From Candidatus Caccomonas pullistercoris (GTDB lineage Bacteria; Bacteroidota; Bacteroidia; Bacteroidales; Bacteroidaceae), in NCBI GenBank assembly GCA_018714085.1, contig DVNY01000147.1, positions 1 through 48,350 of the forward strand: a stretch of DNA of 48,350 bases. The letters run 5' to 3'. Below, in pieces: positions 33,637 through 42,543 of this stretch (positions within the stretch are counted from its first letter, which is position 1; every line of letters begins with the position of its first letter). A model generated the notes under the pieces. That model saw nothing but the letters and a program-made list of their open reading frames with translations. It did not search any database and was not told the origin of the DNA. Made by a program: the position numbers and the translations under genes.

Positions 33637-35796
33637 CTACCAGTTGTTGAACAGACAGATGGAAAATTTTGCGCCGAAGCCGAAGCCCGCCCCATTGGCC
33701 ATGCTGACAAAGGCCGCTGCGTTGAACAGGTGTGTCGATAAGCCGTAGCCGATTTCGGCATAGGGTTGGAGGGCGTGGACAGACAGCAGGTTACAGTAGA
33801 CGTGCTCCTTCTGGATATAGTTGGACAGGTATTTGATGCGTGAGAGCAGGAGCATCGGGCTTTCATAAGCGGTGCAGAGGCGGACGTAGTATGGCGATTC
33901 GTTGTACCAGCGTGAGTCGAGGAGCTGGAATTGTCCTGACATCTCGTCGTCCCAGCCTTCGGGCATGTTGTTGTCGCGGAAGTTGTCGAAGTCGACGAAG
34001 TAGACAGAGTTCTGGTTCGTATACAAACCGCCGCCCAGCCGGAAATAGAGTTTGCGCAGGGCATACAGGCGCAACTGGTAGGAGATGTCGGCTTCCCAGC
34101 GTTCATATTCTGTCTTGCATTTTCCCCATTTGACGCCGCGTTCGTAGTCAATGGTGAATGTGGGCCAGTGTGAATAGACGGGGATGCGCCGTCGCTGGTC
34201 GCGATAGTAGTAGGTGCCGGGTGTCCATTCGGCGCGGAGATGGGGAGCCACGCTCCTGATGTGCTGCGCCATGCCGCTGGCCTCGGCCAGTGCGTTCCAG
34301 TTTTGCAGCGTCCGGTCATGAAATCGCATGCCGACGGTGAGGTTCAGTCCGGCAAGGGGCTCGAAGTAGGCGTTTCCTTGTACGTAGAAGTCTTTGTAGT
34401 ATTGGAAGTCGAATTGGTCGAACACGTGCAGGAGGCTGTCATACTGTGTGACACCTTCGAGAGCGTTGCGGACGGCGTCAGCCTGCTCGCTGTTATAGAT
34501 GATGTTGCCGTTGCCGACTTCGACGTGCAGCCTGCCGTTCAGTTCCGGCGCAAACAGGAAAGTGAGTGGCACGCGCCAGTAGAGTTGCCGTTGTTTGAAC
34601 GTGTATCCGACCCGGACGTCAGCGCCCAAATGGTAGTCTGTCCCTATCGGAAAGTGGGCCGTGAAGCGCGTTTGCAGGCTGATGCCTTTCTGGTGGCTCC
34701 ATTGGAACATCGACGGGGTGATGATGGGGGGCAGGTGCAGCGAGCCCCTGTTCTGGAAGTCAATGTTGTGGTTCCCGAAGAGGACGTCTTCGGTCCGGCG
34801 GCTGAGAAGGCGCCGCCTGGGGTGCTTGGCGACTGTGTCGGTGGATGGACGCAAGGTGTCGGCGTAGAGGGCGGCTTCGGCTTCGCGCAGCGGGTAGGGG
34901 CGGATGCTGTCGAAAAACGCGCGGTCGGTGCGCATGTGGCTCGTGTCAGTTTTGAGGCGGTTGGCTTCGGTCAGGTCGTAGCCTTGTGCAGGCGACCCGT
35001 TGGCTGTGGAGTCGGGTTGGGTCTGGATGTGTCCGTATTTGATCTGTGCGTCGAAGCGGCTTCTGATCTTATTGCCGACGAGGTTGAGCCGCGTCGTGAA
35101 GTGCAGTTCTTCGGGGACGAGCGATGCTGCCCCCTGCATGCCGAGTTGGCCGGCCACGTGCAGGCGGATGAAGTCGTAGTACGACGCGAAGTCGAACCGT
35201 CGCACTCCTCCTGTTTTTTTCAATACTTCAATATATCCCTGCACAAGCTGGGTGTTGTGGAAACGGGGGATCACTTCAATGTGGTGGAGCGTGTCGCCTG
35301 TCGATGAGGTGTAGTCGTACGTGTGGCGGTACTTATAGAATTTCCGGTTGCGAGGATTGACCGGGGAGAGAATGCGCCCTGTGAGCAACGTCGCGTTATA
35401 GAGTGATACGTTCACGTTGTCCGTGATGCGTGGGGCCAGGTTGTCGAGGGGCGGGAGGGTACTGTGGAGCGCCACGACTTTCTGATTGATCGTCCCTGGT
35501 TGGCTGAATTGTGAATGGAGCAGTGCTTCGCCGACATATTGGTGCTCTCCACGTTCCAAGGGGAAAAGCCCGGGAATGTATTTGCAGATGAAGTTGCGCC
35601 GCTTGGTGGAGATTTGGAATCTCAGGTAGCTTTCAGATGAAAAGGCATACAGGCGGAGGCCTTGACGCTCGGGATAGGTGAAAACCTTGTCAATGATAGA
35701 GTCTGTCTTGACTGCTGCGGCACGGCAAACAGCCCCGCCGCCCAGAAACAGGGCGGCGGCCAAAGCGAGTAGGCTGGCTGCGGCGAAACGGTGCAT
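33637..35796 (-). CDS. DUF5686-like outer-membrane beta-barrel protein
   Basis: A 719-residue predicted outer-membrane protein with a signal peptide (FAAASLLALAAALFLGGGAVCRAAA|VKTD), an N-terminal periplasmic region (YAFSSESYLRFQISTKRRNFICKYIPGLFPLERG) and a long series of amphipathic strands ending GFGFGAKFSICLFNNW, with a C-terminal aromatic residue. I place it in DUF5686, a family that in many Bacteroidota carries an added carboxypeptidase-like N-terminal domain, which is missing here. It starts 24 nt after the RelA/SpoT-like gene. The function is unknown. Confidence 0.75.
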   Translation of the reverse strand: MHRFAAASLLALAAALFLGGGAVCRAAAVKTDSIIDKVFTYPERQGLRLYAFSSESYLRFQISTKRRNFICKYIPGLFPLERGEHQYVGEALLHSQFSQPGTINQKVVALHSTLPPLDNLAPRITDNVNVSLYNATLLTGRILSPVNPRNRKFYKYRHTYDYTSSTGDTLHHIEVIPRFHNTQLVQGYIEVLKKTGGVRRFDFASYYDFIRLHVAGQLGMQGAASLVPEELHFTTRLNLVGNKIRSRFDAQIKYGHIQTQPDSTANGSPAQGYDLTEANRLKTDTSHMRTDRAFFDSIRPYPLREAEAALYADTLRPSTDTVAKHPRRRLLSRRTEDVLFGNHNIDFQNRGSLHLPPIITPSMFQWSHQKGISLQTRFTAHFPIGTDYHLGADVRVGYTFKQRQLYWRVPLTFLFAPELNGRLHVEVGNGNIIYNSEQADAVRNALEGVTQYDSLLHVFDQFDFQYYKDFYVQGNAYFEPLAGLNLTVGMRFHDRTLQNWNALAEASGMAQHIRSVAPHLRAEWTPGTYYYRDQRRRIPVYSHWPTFTIDYERGVKWGKCKTEYERWEADISYQLRLYALRKLYFRLGGGLYTNQNSVYFVDFDNFRDNNMPEGWDDEMSGQFQLLDSRWYNESPYYVRLCTAYESPMLLLSRIKYLSNYIQKEHVYCNLLSVHALQPYAEIGYGLSTHLFNAAAFVSMANGAGFGFGAKFSICLFNNW

Positions 35797-35820
35797 GGCG
35801 GCGTGAGCGCGGTGTGGGGG

Positions 35821-38034
35821 TTAGCTGCGCGTCACGGCTTTGACTCCTTTGACGGTGCGCAGTTTCTTGATGAGTGCGGTCAGGACACGGGTGTCGTCCA
35901 CCATGACGGTCAGGATGCCCGAGAAGAGGCCGTCGTTCGAGTCGATGCTGATGGAGCGGAGGCTGACGTTTGCTTCCTTGCTGATGATCGACGTGATGTT
36001 GTTGACGATGCCCAAATCATCGTGTCCGACTACGTGCAGCGTGATGGCGTATTGGCTACTTCCTTTTCCGGCCCAGCGTGCCTTGACGATGCGGTAGCCG
36101 AAGCGTTCGCGCAGGGCTTGGGCGTTAGGACAGTTGGTCCGGTGTATCTTTATGCCGCCGTTGACGGTGACAAAACCGAAGATGTCGTCGCCGTAGACCG
36201 GCCGGCAACAGCGTGCCAGCTGGAAGTCGATCCCTTTGAGGTTCTGGTCAATGACGAGGACGTCGTCGTCGCCTTGCGCCTTGTGCTGGCCGTTGGCTTC
36301 GAACGTGAATTCTTCGGCGCTACGCGCGGCCTGACGCTCGAGCAGGTTGTTCTCGTGGCGGTAAAGTTCGACGTAGGTGTCGATGAGTTCGTTGATGCTC
36401 AGGCGTTCTTCGGCAAGGGCTTTGTAGAATTCACTGGCTTCCTTGAACCCCGTCTTGCGCACCAATGCGCTGATGGCGCTCTCGTCCCATTCGATCTTGC
36501 GGTTTTTCAGCTTGCGTTCGAGGAGTTCGCGTGCCATGAGGCCCTCTTTGGCCTGCTCCTCTTTGACCGACTGGCGGATTTTCGCCTTGGCGCGTCCTGT
36601 GGCCACGTATTTTGTCCATTCGAGCTTGGGGTGTTGTGTGTTTGACGTCAGCACCTCGATGGTGTCGCCGCTGACGAGGGCCTGACGCATGGGGACGTTG
36701 CGGCCATTGATGCGGCCGCCGACGCATCGGTTGCCTACGTTCGTGTGTATGTGGTAGGCGAAATCGAGCACGGTGGCGCCTTTGGGGAATTTGAGCAGGT
36801 CGCCCTTCGGTGTGAACACGTAGACCTCGTCTTCGGTCAAGCCGGTTTTGAATTGGTCCATCAGCTGGAGGTCGTCGCCTGTTTCGAGTGCTGAACGGAT
36901 GTTGGCCAACCATTCGTCCACGGAACTGTCGCCGGCGCGCACGCCCTTGTAGCGCCAGTGTGCGGCCAGCCCGTGTTCGGCTATCTCGTCCATGCGCTCG
37001 GTGCGGATCTGGACTTCGACCCATTTGTTCTCAGGACCGAGCACGGTGATGTGCAGGCTTTCGTATCCGTTGCTCTTCGGGATGCTCAGCCAGTCGCGGA
37101 GGCGTTTGGGGTTGGGCTGGTAGCGGTCTGTGATGAGGCTGTATGCCTGCCAGCATTGCTGTTTCTCTTTCTCGCGGGGGGCATCAATGATGATACGTAT
37201 GGCGAAGAGGTCATAGACACCCTCGAAGGGGCAATGCTGCTTCTTCATCTTTTGCCAGATGGAGTGGATGCTTTTTGTCCGGCCTTTGATGTGGAAACGC
37301 AGGCCGGCGTGTGTGAGCATGTCCTGTATGGGGGCAATGAATCTTTCTATGTAGGCGTCGCGAGTGGCTTTGGTAGCGTTGAGCTTGTCCTTGATCATGT
37401 AGTACGCATCGTGTTCAAGGTATTTCAGGGACAAGTCTTCGAGTTCGCTTTTGAGCTGGTAGAGGCCCAGCTTGTGTGCCAAGGGAGCATAGAGGTAAGA
37501 TGCTTCGGTGGCGGCGCTGCGGACGGCTTCCTGGTTGGGGTTATTCTTGATGTGACGCATGAGGTTGACGCGGCTGGCTATAATGAGGAGTACGACGCGC
37601 ATGTCCTCGGCGAACGACACAAGCAGGTTGCGGAAATTGTCACTTTGGATGCTGGGAGTCTTGGCGTAGAGCTGGCTGACTCGGCGGAGGCCGTGAAGCA
37701 CGGTGGCCACACCCTGGCCGAATGTTTCTCCGACGGGGGCAAGGTCGGCGTCAGGGGGGAGGCTGGGCTGGACAAGGCATGCGGTCAGGGCGTCGCCCCG
37801 CATTCCGATTTCGCTGGCGGCCAGAATGGCTGTTTGCAGCGAAGTGATGACGGGGTTGAGTCCAAATGTGTCGCGTGACAGCGTGCAGCCTCGGGCCGAC
37901 TGCTCGATGCGGTCGCGCAGCAGGCGATAGTTCTTACGGGCGAAGAGGTCGGCGTCGGCTTGACGCAATGTGCGGAACAGGGATAGCAGTTCAGCGTGTT
38001 CTTCGGGGGTGAAGAAAGGTTTTTCAGCAGTCAT
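35821..38034 (-). CDS. relA: RelA/SpoT homologue, synthetase with degenerate HD domain
   Basis: A 737-residue long RSH protein. The synthetase domain is intact: GRTKSIHSIWQKM, YDLFAIRIII with its Asp, IPKSNGYESLHITV and WVEVQIRTERMDEIAEHGLAAHWRYKG. The TGS domain (VYVFTPKGDLLKFPKGATVLDFAYHIHT) and a C-terminal ACT domain (ITLHVVGHDDLGIVNNITSIISKEANVSLRSI) follow. The N-terminal hydrolase domain has lost its catalytic residues: the HDxxED stretch reads LVQPSLPPDADL (about 87-98), and LADRLHNMR reads IASRVNLMR. It should make but not degrade (p)ppGpp. A second, bifunctional copy is expected elsewhere in the genome. Confidence 0.93.
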   Translation of the reverse strand: MTAEKPFFTPEEHAELLSLFRTLRQADADLFARKNYRLLRDRIEQSARGCTLSRDTFGLNPVITSLQTAILAASEIGMRGDALTACLVQPSLPPDADLAPVGETFGQGVATVLHGLRRVSQLYAKTPSIQSDNFRNLLVSFAEDMRVVLLIIASRVNLMRHIKNNPNQEAVRSAATEASYLYAPLAHKLGLYQLKSELEDLSLKYLEHDAYYMIKDKLNATKATRDAYIERFIAPIQDMLTHAGLRFHIKGRTKSIHSIWQKMKKQHCPFEGVYDLFAIRIIIDAPREKEKQQCWQAYSLITDRYQPNPKRLRDWLSIPKSNGYESLHITVLGPENKWVEVQIRTERMDEIAEHGLAAHWRYKGVRAGDSSVDEWLANIRSALETGDDLQLMDQFKTGLTEDEVYVFTPKGDLLKFPKGATVLDFAYHIHTNVGNRCVGGRINGRNVPMRQALVSGDTIEVLTSNTQHPKLEWTKYVATGRAKAKIRQSVKEEQAKEGLMARELLERKLKNRKIEWDESAISALVRKTGFKEASEFYKALAEERLSINELIDTYVELYRHENNLLERQAARSAEEFTFEANGQHKAQGDDDVLVIDQNLKGIDFQLARCCRPVYGDDIFGFVTVNGGIKIHRTNCPNAQALRERFGYRIVKARWAGKGSSQYAITLHVVGHDDLGIVNNITSIISKEANVSLRSISIDSNDGLFSGILTVMVDDTRVLTALIKKLRTVKGVKAVTRS

Positions 38035-38051
38035 AGGCCTAACGTTTTGGA

Positions 38052-38059
38052 CAAAAGTA
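38052..38059 (-). promoter_or_regulatory. -7 box of the relA-like gene
   Basis: TACTTTTG on the minus strand, 17 nt before the ATG. No good -33 box at the usual distance. Confidence 0.55.
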
Positions 38060-38290
38060 CGTTTTTCCGGTGATATGATAGACCTTGTTGTACGAAAAAA
38101 AGTGAACCCGTGTTTTTCGTGTTATTCAGACAGCTGGATTCGTGTTCAGGAGAGGCGGATGGTTGGGATTTGTGCGGCGCTTGGAGTCTCGGGGGAAGTG
38201 TGGCGTGTGGGGGGAGACGCTTGTGGATGTGCGGATGCGGTGACACTGGTTCTGCGCGTGGCAGCATGTGGAGTGCCGGTGTCGGTCGGG

Positions 38291-38436
38291 CTTTTTGTCT
38301 GTCGTTTGCGGTCTTGACAGCGAAGTGTCGGATTTTTCCTGTCGCCCTGACCGTGATTTCTGTCGCCCTGACGGAAAAAACTGTCAGCCGTCCCGGTTTT
38401 CCTGTCTGCCGTCCCGTGTTTTCAGTCACCTTGCCT
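38291..38436. repeat. Array of degenerate 21-nt intergenic repeats (copy D, the longest)
   Basis: Seven units (six of 21 nt, one of 20). Cores include TTTTTCCTGTCGCCCTGACC, ATTTCTGTCGCCCTGACG, ACTGTCAGCCGTCCC and GTTTTCCTGTCTGCCGTCCC. Most point in the inverted sense, with GACGGAAAAAACTGTCAG as a mixed unit. It lies between the relA-like gene and the sulfatase. The stretch 38060-38290 before it holds no recognisable gene. Confidence 0.85.
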
Positions 38437-38467
38437 GTGTTTGCGCGGAGGAGGCGGGTAAGTGCAT

Positions 38468-38516
38468 AAAAAGAGCGCCCCGCCGGCCGTTTGGTTGCAC
38501 GGTGGCGGGACGCTTT
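38468..38516 (-). terminator. Terminator of the sulfatase operon
   Basis: On the minus strand GCGTCCCGCC and GGCGGGGCGC form a stem with one mismatch, followed by TCTTTTTATG. It begins about 27 nt past the sulfatase stop. Confidence 0.82.
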
Positions 38517-38539
38517 GAGGGTTTAGGCGAACAGCCTGT

Positions 38540-40072
38540 TTAGTTCGGGAGCGTGACTTTGAAGAGTTCGCTCTCGGTGTGCTGTTCGCGGATGATTGAC
38601 TTCATCTGGTTCAGGATGGCGCTGTTGCTTCCCGAGACGTCGTTGTCCTCGTGGAGGTCATTGGCCAAGTCATACAAGCGGCAGTTGCCGTTCTGCACGA
38701 CGAGTTTCCAGTTGCCCATACGGACGCCCAGCATGTTCGTCTCGTGGAACTCCCAGTAGAGGAAGTCGTGCTTCTCTTGTTTGTCTGCCTCGCCCATGAG
38801 GGTGGGATAGAACGAAATGCCGTCGAAGTAGTCGTTCTCGATTTCGGGATTTTTGAAGGCGTCGGGGAAGCCCGTGATGCCGGCTACGTCGCAGAACGTG
38901 GGCATCAGGTCATAGAAGGCGAGCTGATGGTCGGACACGGAGCCGGCTTGGATCTTGCCCGGCCAGCGCACGATGAACGGCACGCGGATGCCGCCTTCGT
39001 AGGTGCTGCGCTTCTTGCCCTGCAAAAGGCCGTCGCGGTTGAAGAAGTCGGGATCGGCGCCGCCTTCCTCATGCGGGCCGTTGTCAGAGGTGAAGATGAC
39101 GAGCGTGTTCTCATCGAGCCCTTTCTCTTTGAGCTTGGCAAGTATCTGTCCGACGTAGGCATCGAGGCGCGTGATCATGGCCGCGAATTGGGCGTGCGCG
39201 TTGTCCGTGGGGGCATAACGCGAGCCAGCGTCGCCGTTATACGTCTTCTCTTGGCAGAAGTAACCGGCGTAGGCTTGGAGAATGGAGTCGTTGGGATTGA
39301 TCAGCTCAGCGTGCGGCAGGGTGTAGGTGAAGATGCCGAAGAAAGGCTTGTCGGCGCTTTGCTTGTCGAGCCAATTCATGGCCTTTTCGTGGATGAGGTC
39401 GGCAGAATACTCCTTGCGGTTGAAGTAGTCGTCGCCCGAGAGCTGGTGTTGCGTGTTCTGCTTGAGCTCGACACGCTGTACGCCATCGTCACCCCGCGTG
39501 CGGCTGTACTCATTCAGGAAGTTGGGATAGTAAGCGTGAGCTTGGAACTGGCAGATGAAACCGTAGTATTCGTCGATGCCGCGCTTGTCGGGCGTCGATT
39601 CAGAGCCCTCGTAGCCGCCGGCCCACTTGCCGAACATACCCGTGGTGTAGCCGTTCTTCTTCATGATTTCGGGCAGGATGATGTGGTCAGGGTCATAGGG
39701 TTCCTGGCCGACGAGATCATAGTCTTGGCTGACGCCGTATTGGATCATGGGACGGTTCCGCCAGTATTCCTTGTTACCGCGGACGTGTGTATGTCCTGAG
39801 TGCTGTCCGGTCATGAACGTGGCGCGCGAAGGAGCCGAGACGGGGCTTCCGGCGTAAGCCTGTGTGAAGCGCATGCCTTCGGCGGCCATGCGGTCGATGT
39901 TAGGAGTGGAGATGAACATTTGGCCATAGCAGCCGAGGTCTCCGTAGCCCATGTCGTCACACATTATATATATAATGTTGGGCTTGGTGTTTTGTGCTTG
40001 TGCCGGTAAGGCTAAGGCTGCGAGGGCACTGCAACCGATGACGATGGTTTTCTTGTGATTGATGGTATGCAT
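38540..40072 (-). CDS. Exported sulfatase, serine-type formylglycine family
   Basis: A 510-residue sulfatase that would hydrolyse sulfate esters, probably on host or algal glycans. A signal peptide ends near residue 27 (LALPAQAQ|NTKP). The metal site NIIYIMCDDMGYGDLGCYG is followed by the modification motif SPVSAPSRATFMTGQHSGHT, in which Ser79 (S-x-P-S-R) is the formylglycine precursor, so an anaerobic maturase (anSME) is needed; none is in this window. FTSDNGPHEEGG and a C-terminal subdomain complete the family pattern. It ends a three-gene group with a secreted CTD protein and a lipoprotein. The glycan substrate is unknown. Confidence 0.94.
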   Translation of the reverse strand: MHTINHKKTIVIGCSALAALALPAQAQNTKPNIIYIMCDDMGYGDLGCYGQMFISTPNIDRMAAEGMRFTQAYAGSPVSAPSRATFMTGQHSGHTHVRGNKEYWRNRPMIQYGVSQDYDLVGQEPYDPDHIILPEIMKKNGYTTGMFGKWAGGYEGSESTPDKRGIDEYYGFICQFQAHAYYPNFLNEYSRTRGDDGVQRVELKQNTQHQLSGDDYFNRKEYSADLIHEKAMNWLDKQSADKPFFGIFTYTLPHAELINPNDSILQAYAGYFCQEKTYNGDAGSRYAPTDNAHAQFAAMITRLDAYVGQILAKLKEKGLDENTLVIFTSDNGPHEEGGADPDFFNRDGLLQGKKRSTYEGGIRVPFIVRWPGKIQAGSVSDHQLAFYDLMPTFCDVAGITGFPDAFKNPEIENDYFDGISFYPTLMGEADKQEKHDFLYWEFHETNMLGVRMGNWKLVVQNGNCRLYDLANDLHEDNDVSGSNSAILNQMKSIIREQHTESELFKVTLPN

Positions 40073-40092
40073 GGTTCTGTGATTTCTGAGGG

Positions 40093-42018
40093 TTAGCGGA
40101 TTTGGATTTTGGCGGTTGAACTTTGGCTGTCAGTCGTGACATTGACGAGATATGTGCCTGTGGCGGCGCTTTTCAGCGAGACGTGGCTATCTGTTGTCTG
40201 GGTCACGAGGGCGCCTTTGGCGTCGAACACTTTCACCGATTTGATAGGGGCGTTGGCCGTTACTTCGATCTCGCGGTTGTCGTAGCTGACTTGTATGTCG
40301 ATGCCGTCGTTCTGTGTGGCTTCGCCGATGCCGAGAGGCACGACGCGCGAGCTGGGTCTGAAATATGCCGTGAGGTCAACGTTGTGCTCGACGGTGAAGG
40401 TGTACTCGTCGTCCGTCGATACTACGTTGTTGCCATCGCGCCAGCAGACGAACCTGTTCATCGTGGCAATCGGGGTGGCCGTGACGGTGACGCTTGTGCC
40501 CGGTTCGTATGTCTCACTTTCAGGCGAGATGCTGACCGTGCCGCGGAACTCAGACGAGGTCTTGGCTGTAACGGTGTAGGCTTCCGGAGCTTCGACCGTG
40601 TAGACTACGAAGTCCTGAACTTGTCCGTGTGTGTCATCCTCAGCGCCGGTCAGTCCGTTGTCCGTCAGACGGATACGCATACGGGTGCTGCTGGCTGTTG
40701 CGTCGGTAGGCACGCTGACGTTGGCGGTGTATGCGTTTCCATCCTGAGTGAAGGGGATGGCAACTTCAAAGACACCGTCGCCGTTCCAGTCGAAGTAGGC
40801 GAACATTTCGTAGCCTTCGGGGTTGACGGGGTAGTAGGTCGTGCGCAGTGTGAACGACTTCCCACGTGCCAGCACAGCTCTGTCTTTGGTGAAGATGCTG
40901 AACACTGTCGACGGCTTAGTCACGGTGTGGAGGATGGTTCTTCCGTTGGTCGAGAGCGTGCCGATCGGGAAAGTGATAGGTCTTACGACGCCTTCGCCCT
41001 CCATAGAGAGCTCACGCAGATAGGTGTTGCTGATCGTGCCGCAGGGCAGGTTGTATACTTTGAGTGCCAGTTGGTATTTGCTGCGGCGCTGGCTGAATGT
41101 GAAGAGAGAGTCTCCGTCAACGGTCAACGCGTTGCCGAGTGCACCATGGTTTTCATAGGGACGGAATACGTAGTAAACGCTGCCGTCGACAGTCTGTTCG
41201 TAGACGCACCAGTGGGTTCCGCCGAGGCTGTCGGCCGCGAGGGTGTTGCCTTCGCCTATGGGGCGTTTCGTGTCGGTTGAGACGATGAGGTAGCCGTTCT
41301 CGGCATTCGATGTGCCGACGAAATACCACGACTGGTCGCTGCCGTTGTCAACAGGCTGGGCGCTGATGGCGCTGCCGTCTGCCGGATCCGTGAGTGCGTT
41401 GCCTTTCGAGTTTACGATGTCGTACTCCATGGCCACATTGTTGAAGAGGGCAGAACTGTTGAATGGGTGAACCTCGTAGAGGTATTCGCTTTCAACAATG
41501 TTCCAGTAGGAGTTGCCGCGGCCAGATCCGCACATGTAGGCCACAACGGTTGTTCCGCCTCCTCCGCGGTTGAGGCCGATGGTCTCATCGCTGACTTGGT
41601 CGAATACGTCGTTGTCTGTGGAACTCATGTACCAGTAGCCTTGGGTCGTGGCGCCCTCGGTGTTGTCTTGCCCGACGTAGAACTCAACAGCCTCCGAACC
41701 AGTGCTGACACGGACATTTTGTGCGACGTTAGACGACTGGATGTAGTTGCCCGTAGTCATATTGCGGATATAGTAGCGATTGGGTTCACCCGTCGGGACG
41801 AACTCCCAATAGCAGCGTGTGGCGGGATCGACCGATCCGATGCTCAATAAGCCGTCCGATTCTTCCTGAATGCAAGTTCCGGCGGCTTGACAAGGTTGCA
41901 GGGTGTAACACTGGCCGGCTTCGGGGAAAGCGGCGTCAGATGTGTCTTGACCCAGACAGATCTGTGGGATGGCGAGGCTAAGGCTTAGCAGAGCGCCAAA
42001 TTTACTGATGTGTGTCAT
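40093..42018 (-). CDS. Large secreted protein with GEVED and repeat domains and a type IX-like sorting domain
   Basis: A 641-residue surface or secreted protein. After the signal peptide (PQICLGQ|DTSD) come two beta-trefoil-like stretches (CYWEFVPTGEPNRYYIRNMTTGNYIQ; SWYFVGTSNAENGYLIVSTDTKRPIG). A GEVED-type domain follows (MFAYFDWNGDGVFEVAIPF through MRIRLTDNG...DTHGQVQDFVVYT), then a Listeria-Bacteroides-type repeat (GTVSISPESETYEPGTSVTVTATP...FVCWRDGNNVV...AYF). The end (KSVKVFDAKGALVTQ...GTYLVNVTTDSQSSTAKIQI) resembles a type A sorting domain of type IX secretion. It lies 20 nt before the sulfatase, suggesting shared glycan handling, which is inference. Confidence 0.83.
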   Translation of the reverse strand: MTHISKFGALLSLSLAIPQICLGQDTSDAAFPEAGQCYTLQPCQAAGTCIQEESDGLLSIGSVDPATRCYWEFVPTGEPNRYYIRNMTTGNYIQSSNVAQNVRVSTGSEAVEFYVGQDNTEGATTQGYWYMSSTDNDVFDQVSDETIGLNRGGGGTTVVAYMCGSGRGNSYWNIVESEYLYEVHPFNSSALFNNVAMEYDIVNSKGNALTDPADGSAISAQPVDNGSDQSWYFVGTSNAENGYLIVSTDTKRPIGEGNTLAADSLGGTHWCVYEQTVDGSVYYVFRPYENHGALGNALTVDGDSLFTFSQRRSKYQLALKVYNLPCGTISNTYLRELSMEGEGVVRPITFPIGTLSTNGRTILHTVTKPSTVFSIFTKDRAVLARGKSFTLRTTYYPVNPEGYEMFAYFDWNGDGVFEVAIPFTQDGNAYTANVSVPTDATASSTRMRIRLTDNGLTGAEDDTHGQVQDFVVYTVEAPEAYTVTAKTSSEFRGTVSISPESETYEPGTSVTVTATPIATMNRFVCWRDGNNVVSTDDEYTFTVEHNVDLTAYFRPSSRVVPLGIGEATQNDGIDIQVSYDNREIEVTANAPIKSVKVFDAKGALVTQTTDSHVSLKSAATGTYLVNVTTDSQSSTAKIQIR

Positions 42019-42036
42019 AGGTATGTGTTTAGGTTA

Positions 42037-42531
42037 TTATGGTTTTGCAACGACTGTAAATCGTTTGTTTACTTTGATTTTGTAGATGAACAGCGACGCT
42101 GAGCATGAATAGGAGAAGCTGCCGTCCTGCGACGTGTTGGAGTAGGTGGCTCCATCCGACTGGCCAGAGATATTATAGCTGGCGTCAAGCGTGAGCGTAT
42201 ATGTTCCCGGCGTTTGAATGGTCAGCGTATCGGTCGGATTTTCTGAGGCGTATGGATAAATGACGAGGTCTTTGTAATTATGATTTGCTTCGACCGTCGA
42301 GCCGTTCTGGGATAGGCTCCATGCATACGTAGTCCGGTCGACAAGTGTCGCTTGGCGTGATTGCACGGCCGTAGCTACGAATGGTTCACCCGCATAGATT
42401 GTCTCTTTGTTAAACGTGACGTCCGAGAATATCGGCGGGTGCGACTGATATTGTTCTTCGTCATCGCACGATGTCAGTGACATGCCGGTTGCCATGACGC
42501 CGAGGAGTAAAAGTGACTTACTGATATGCAT
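42037..42531 (-). CDS. Small lipoprotein of unknown function
   Basis: A 164-residue predicted lipoprotein: signal peptide and lipobox MATGMSLTSC|DDEEQY, then one beta-sandwich-like domain with IYAGEPFVATAVQSR and TIQTPGTYTLTLDASYNI, recalling PKD-like or Ig-like folds. The acidic DDEE directly after the lipidated Cys matches the surface-export signal described for Bacteroidota lipoproteins, so it is probably surface-exposed. It lies 18 nt before the large secreted protein and 12 nt after the CorC-like gene. The function is unknown. Confidence 0.8.
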   Translation of the reverse strand: MHISKSLLLLGVMATGMSLTSCDDEEQYQSHPPIFSDVTFNKETIYAGEPFVATAVQSRQATLVDRTTYAWSLSQNGSTVEANHNYKDLVIYPYASENPTDTLTIQTPGTYTLTLDASYNISGQSDGATYSNTSQDGSFSYSCSASLFIYKIKVNKRFTVVAKP

Positions 42532-42543
42532 GATTGTGAGTAT

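Noticed and set aside
34240-35307. 355-residue ORF antisense to the DUF5686-like gene, and the similar one at 32371-33399
   Set aside because: Both lie fully over confident minus-strand genes and show no recognisable motifs.
38651-39799. 382-residue ORF antisense to the sulfatase
   Set aside because: The sulfatase motifs and signal peptide are on the minus strand; the other frame is low-complexity Val/Glu-rich.
40123-41280. 385-residue ORF antisense to the large secreted protein
   Set aside because: Shadow of a gene with clear domains, signal peptide and C-terminal sorting domain.
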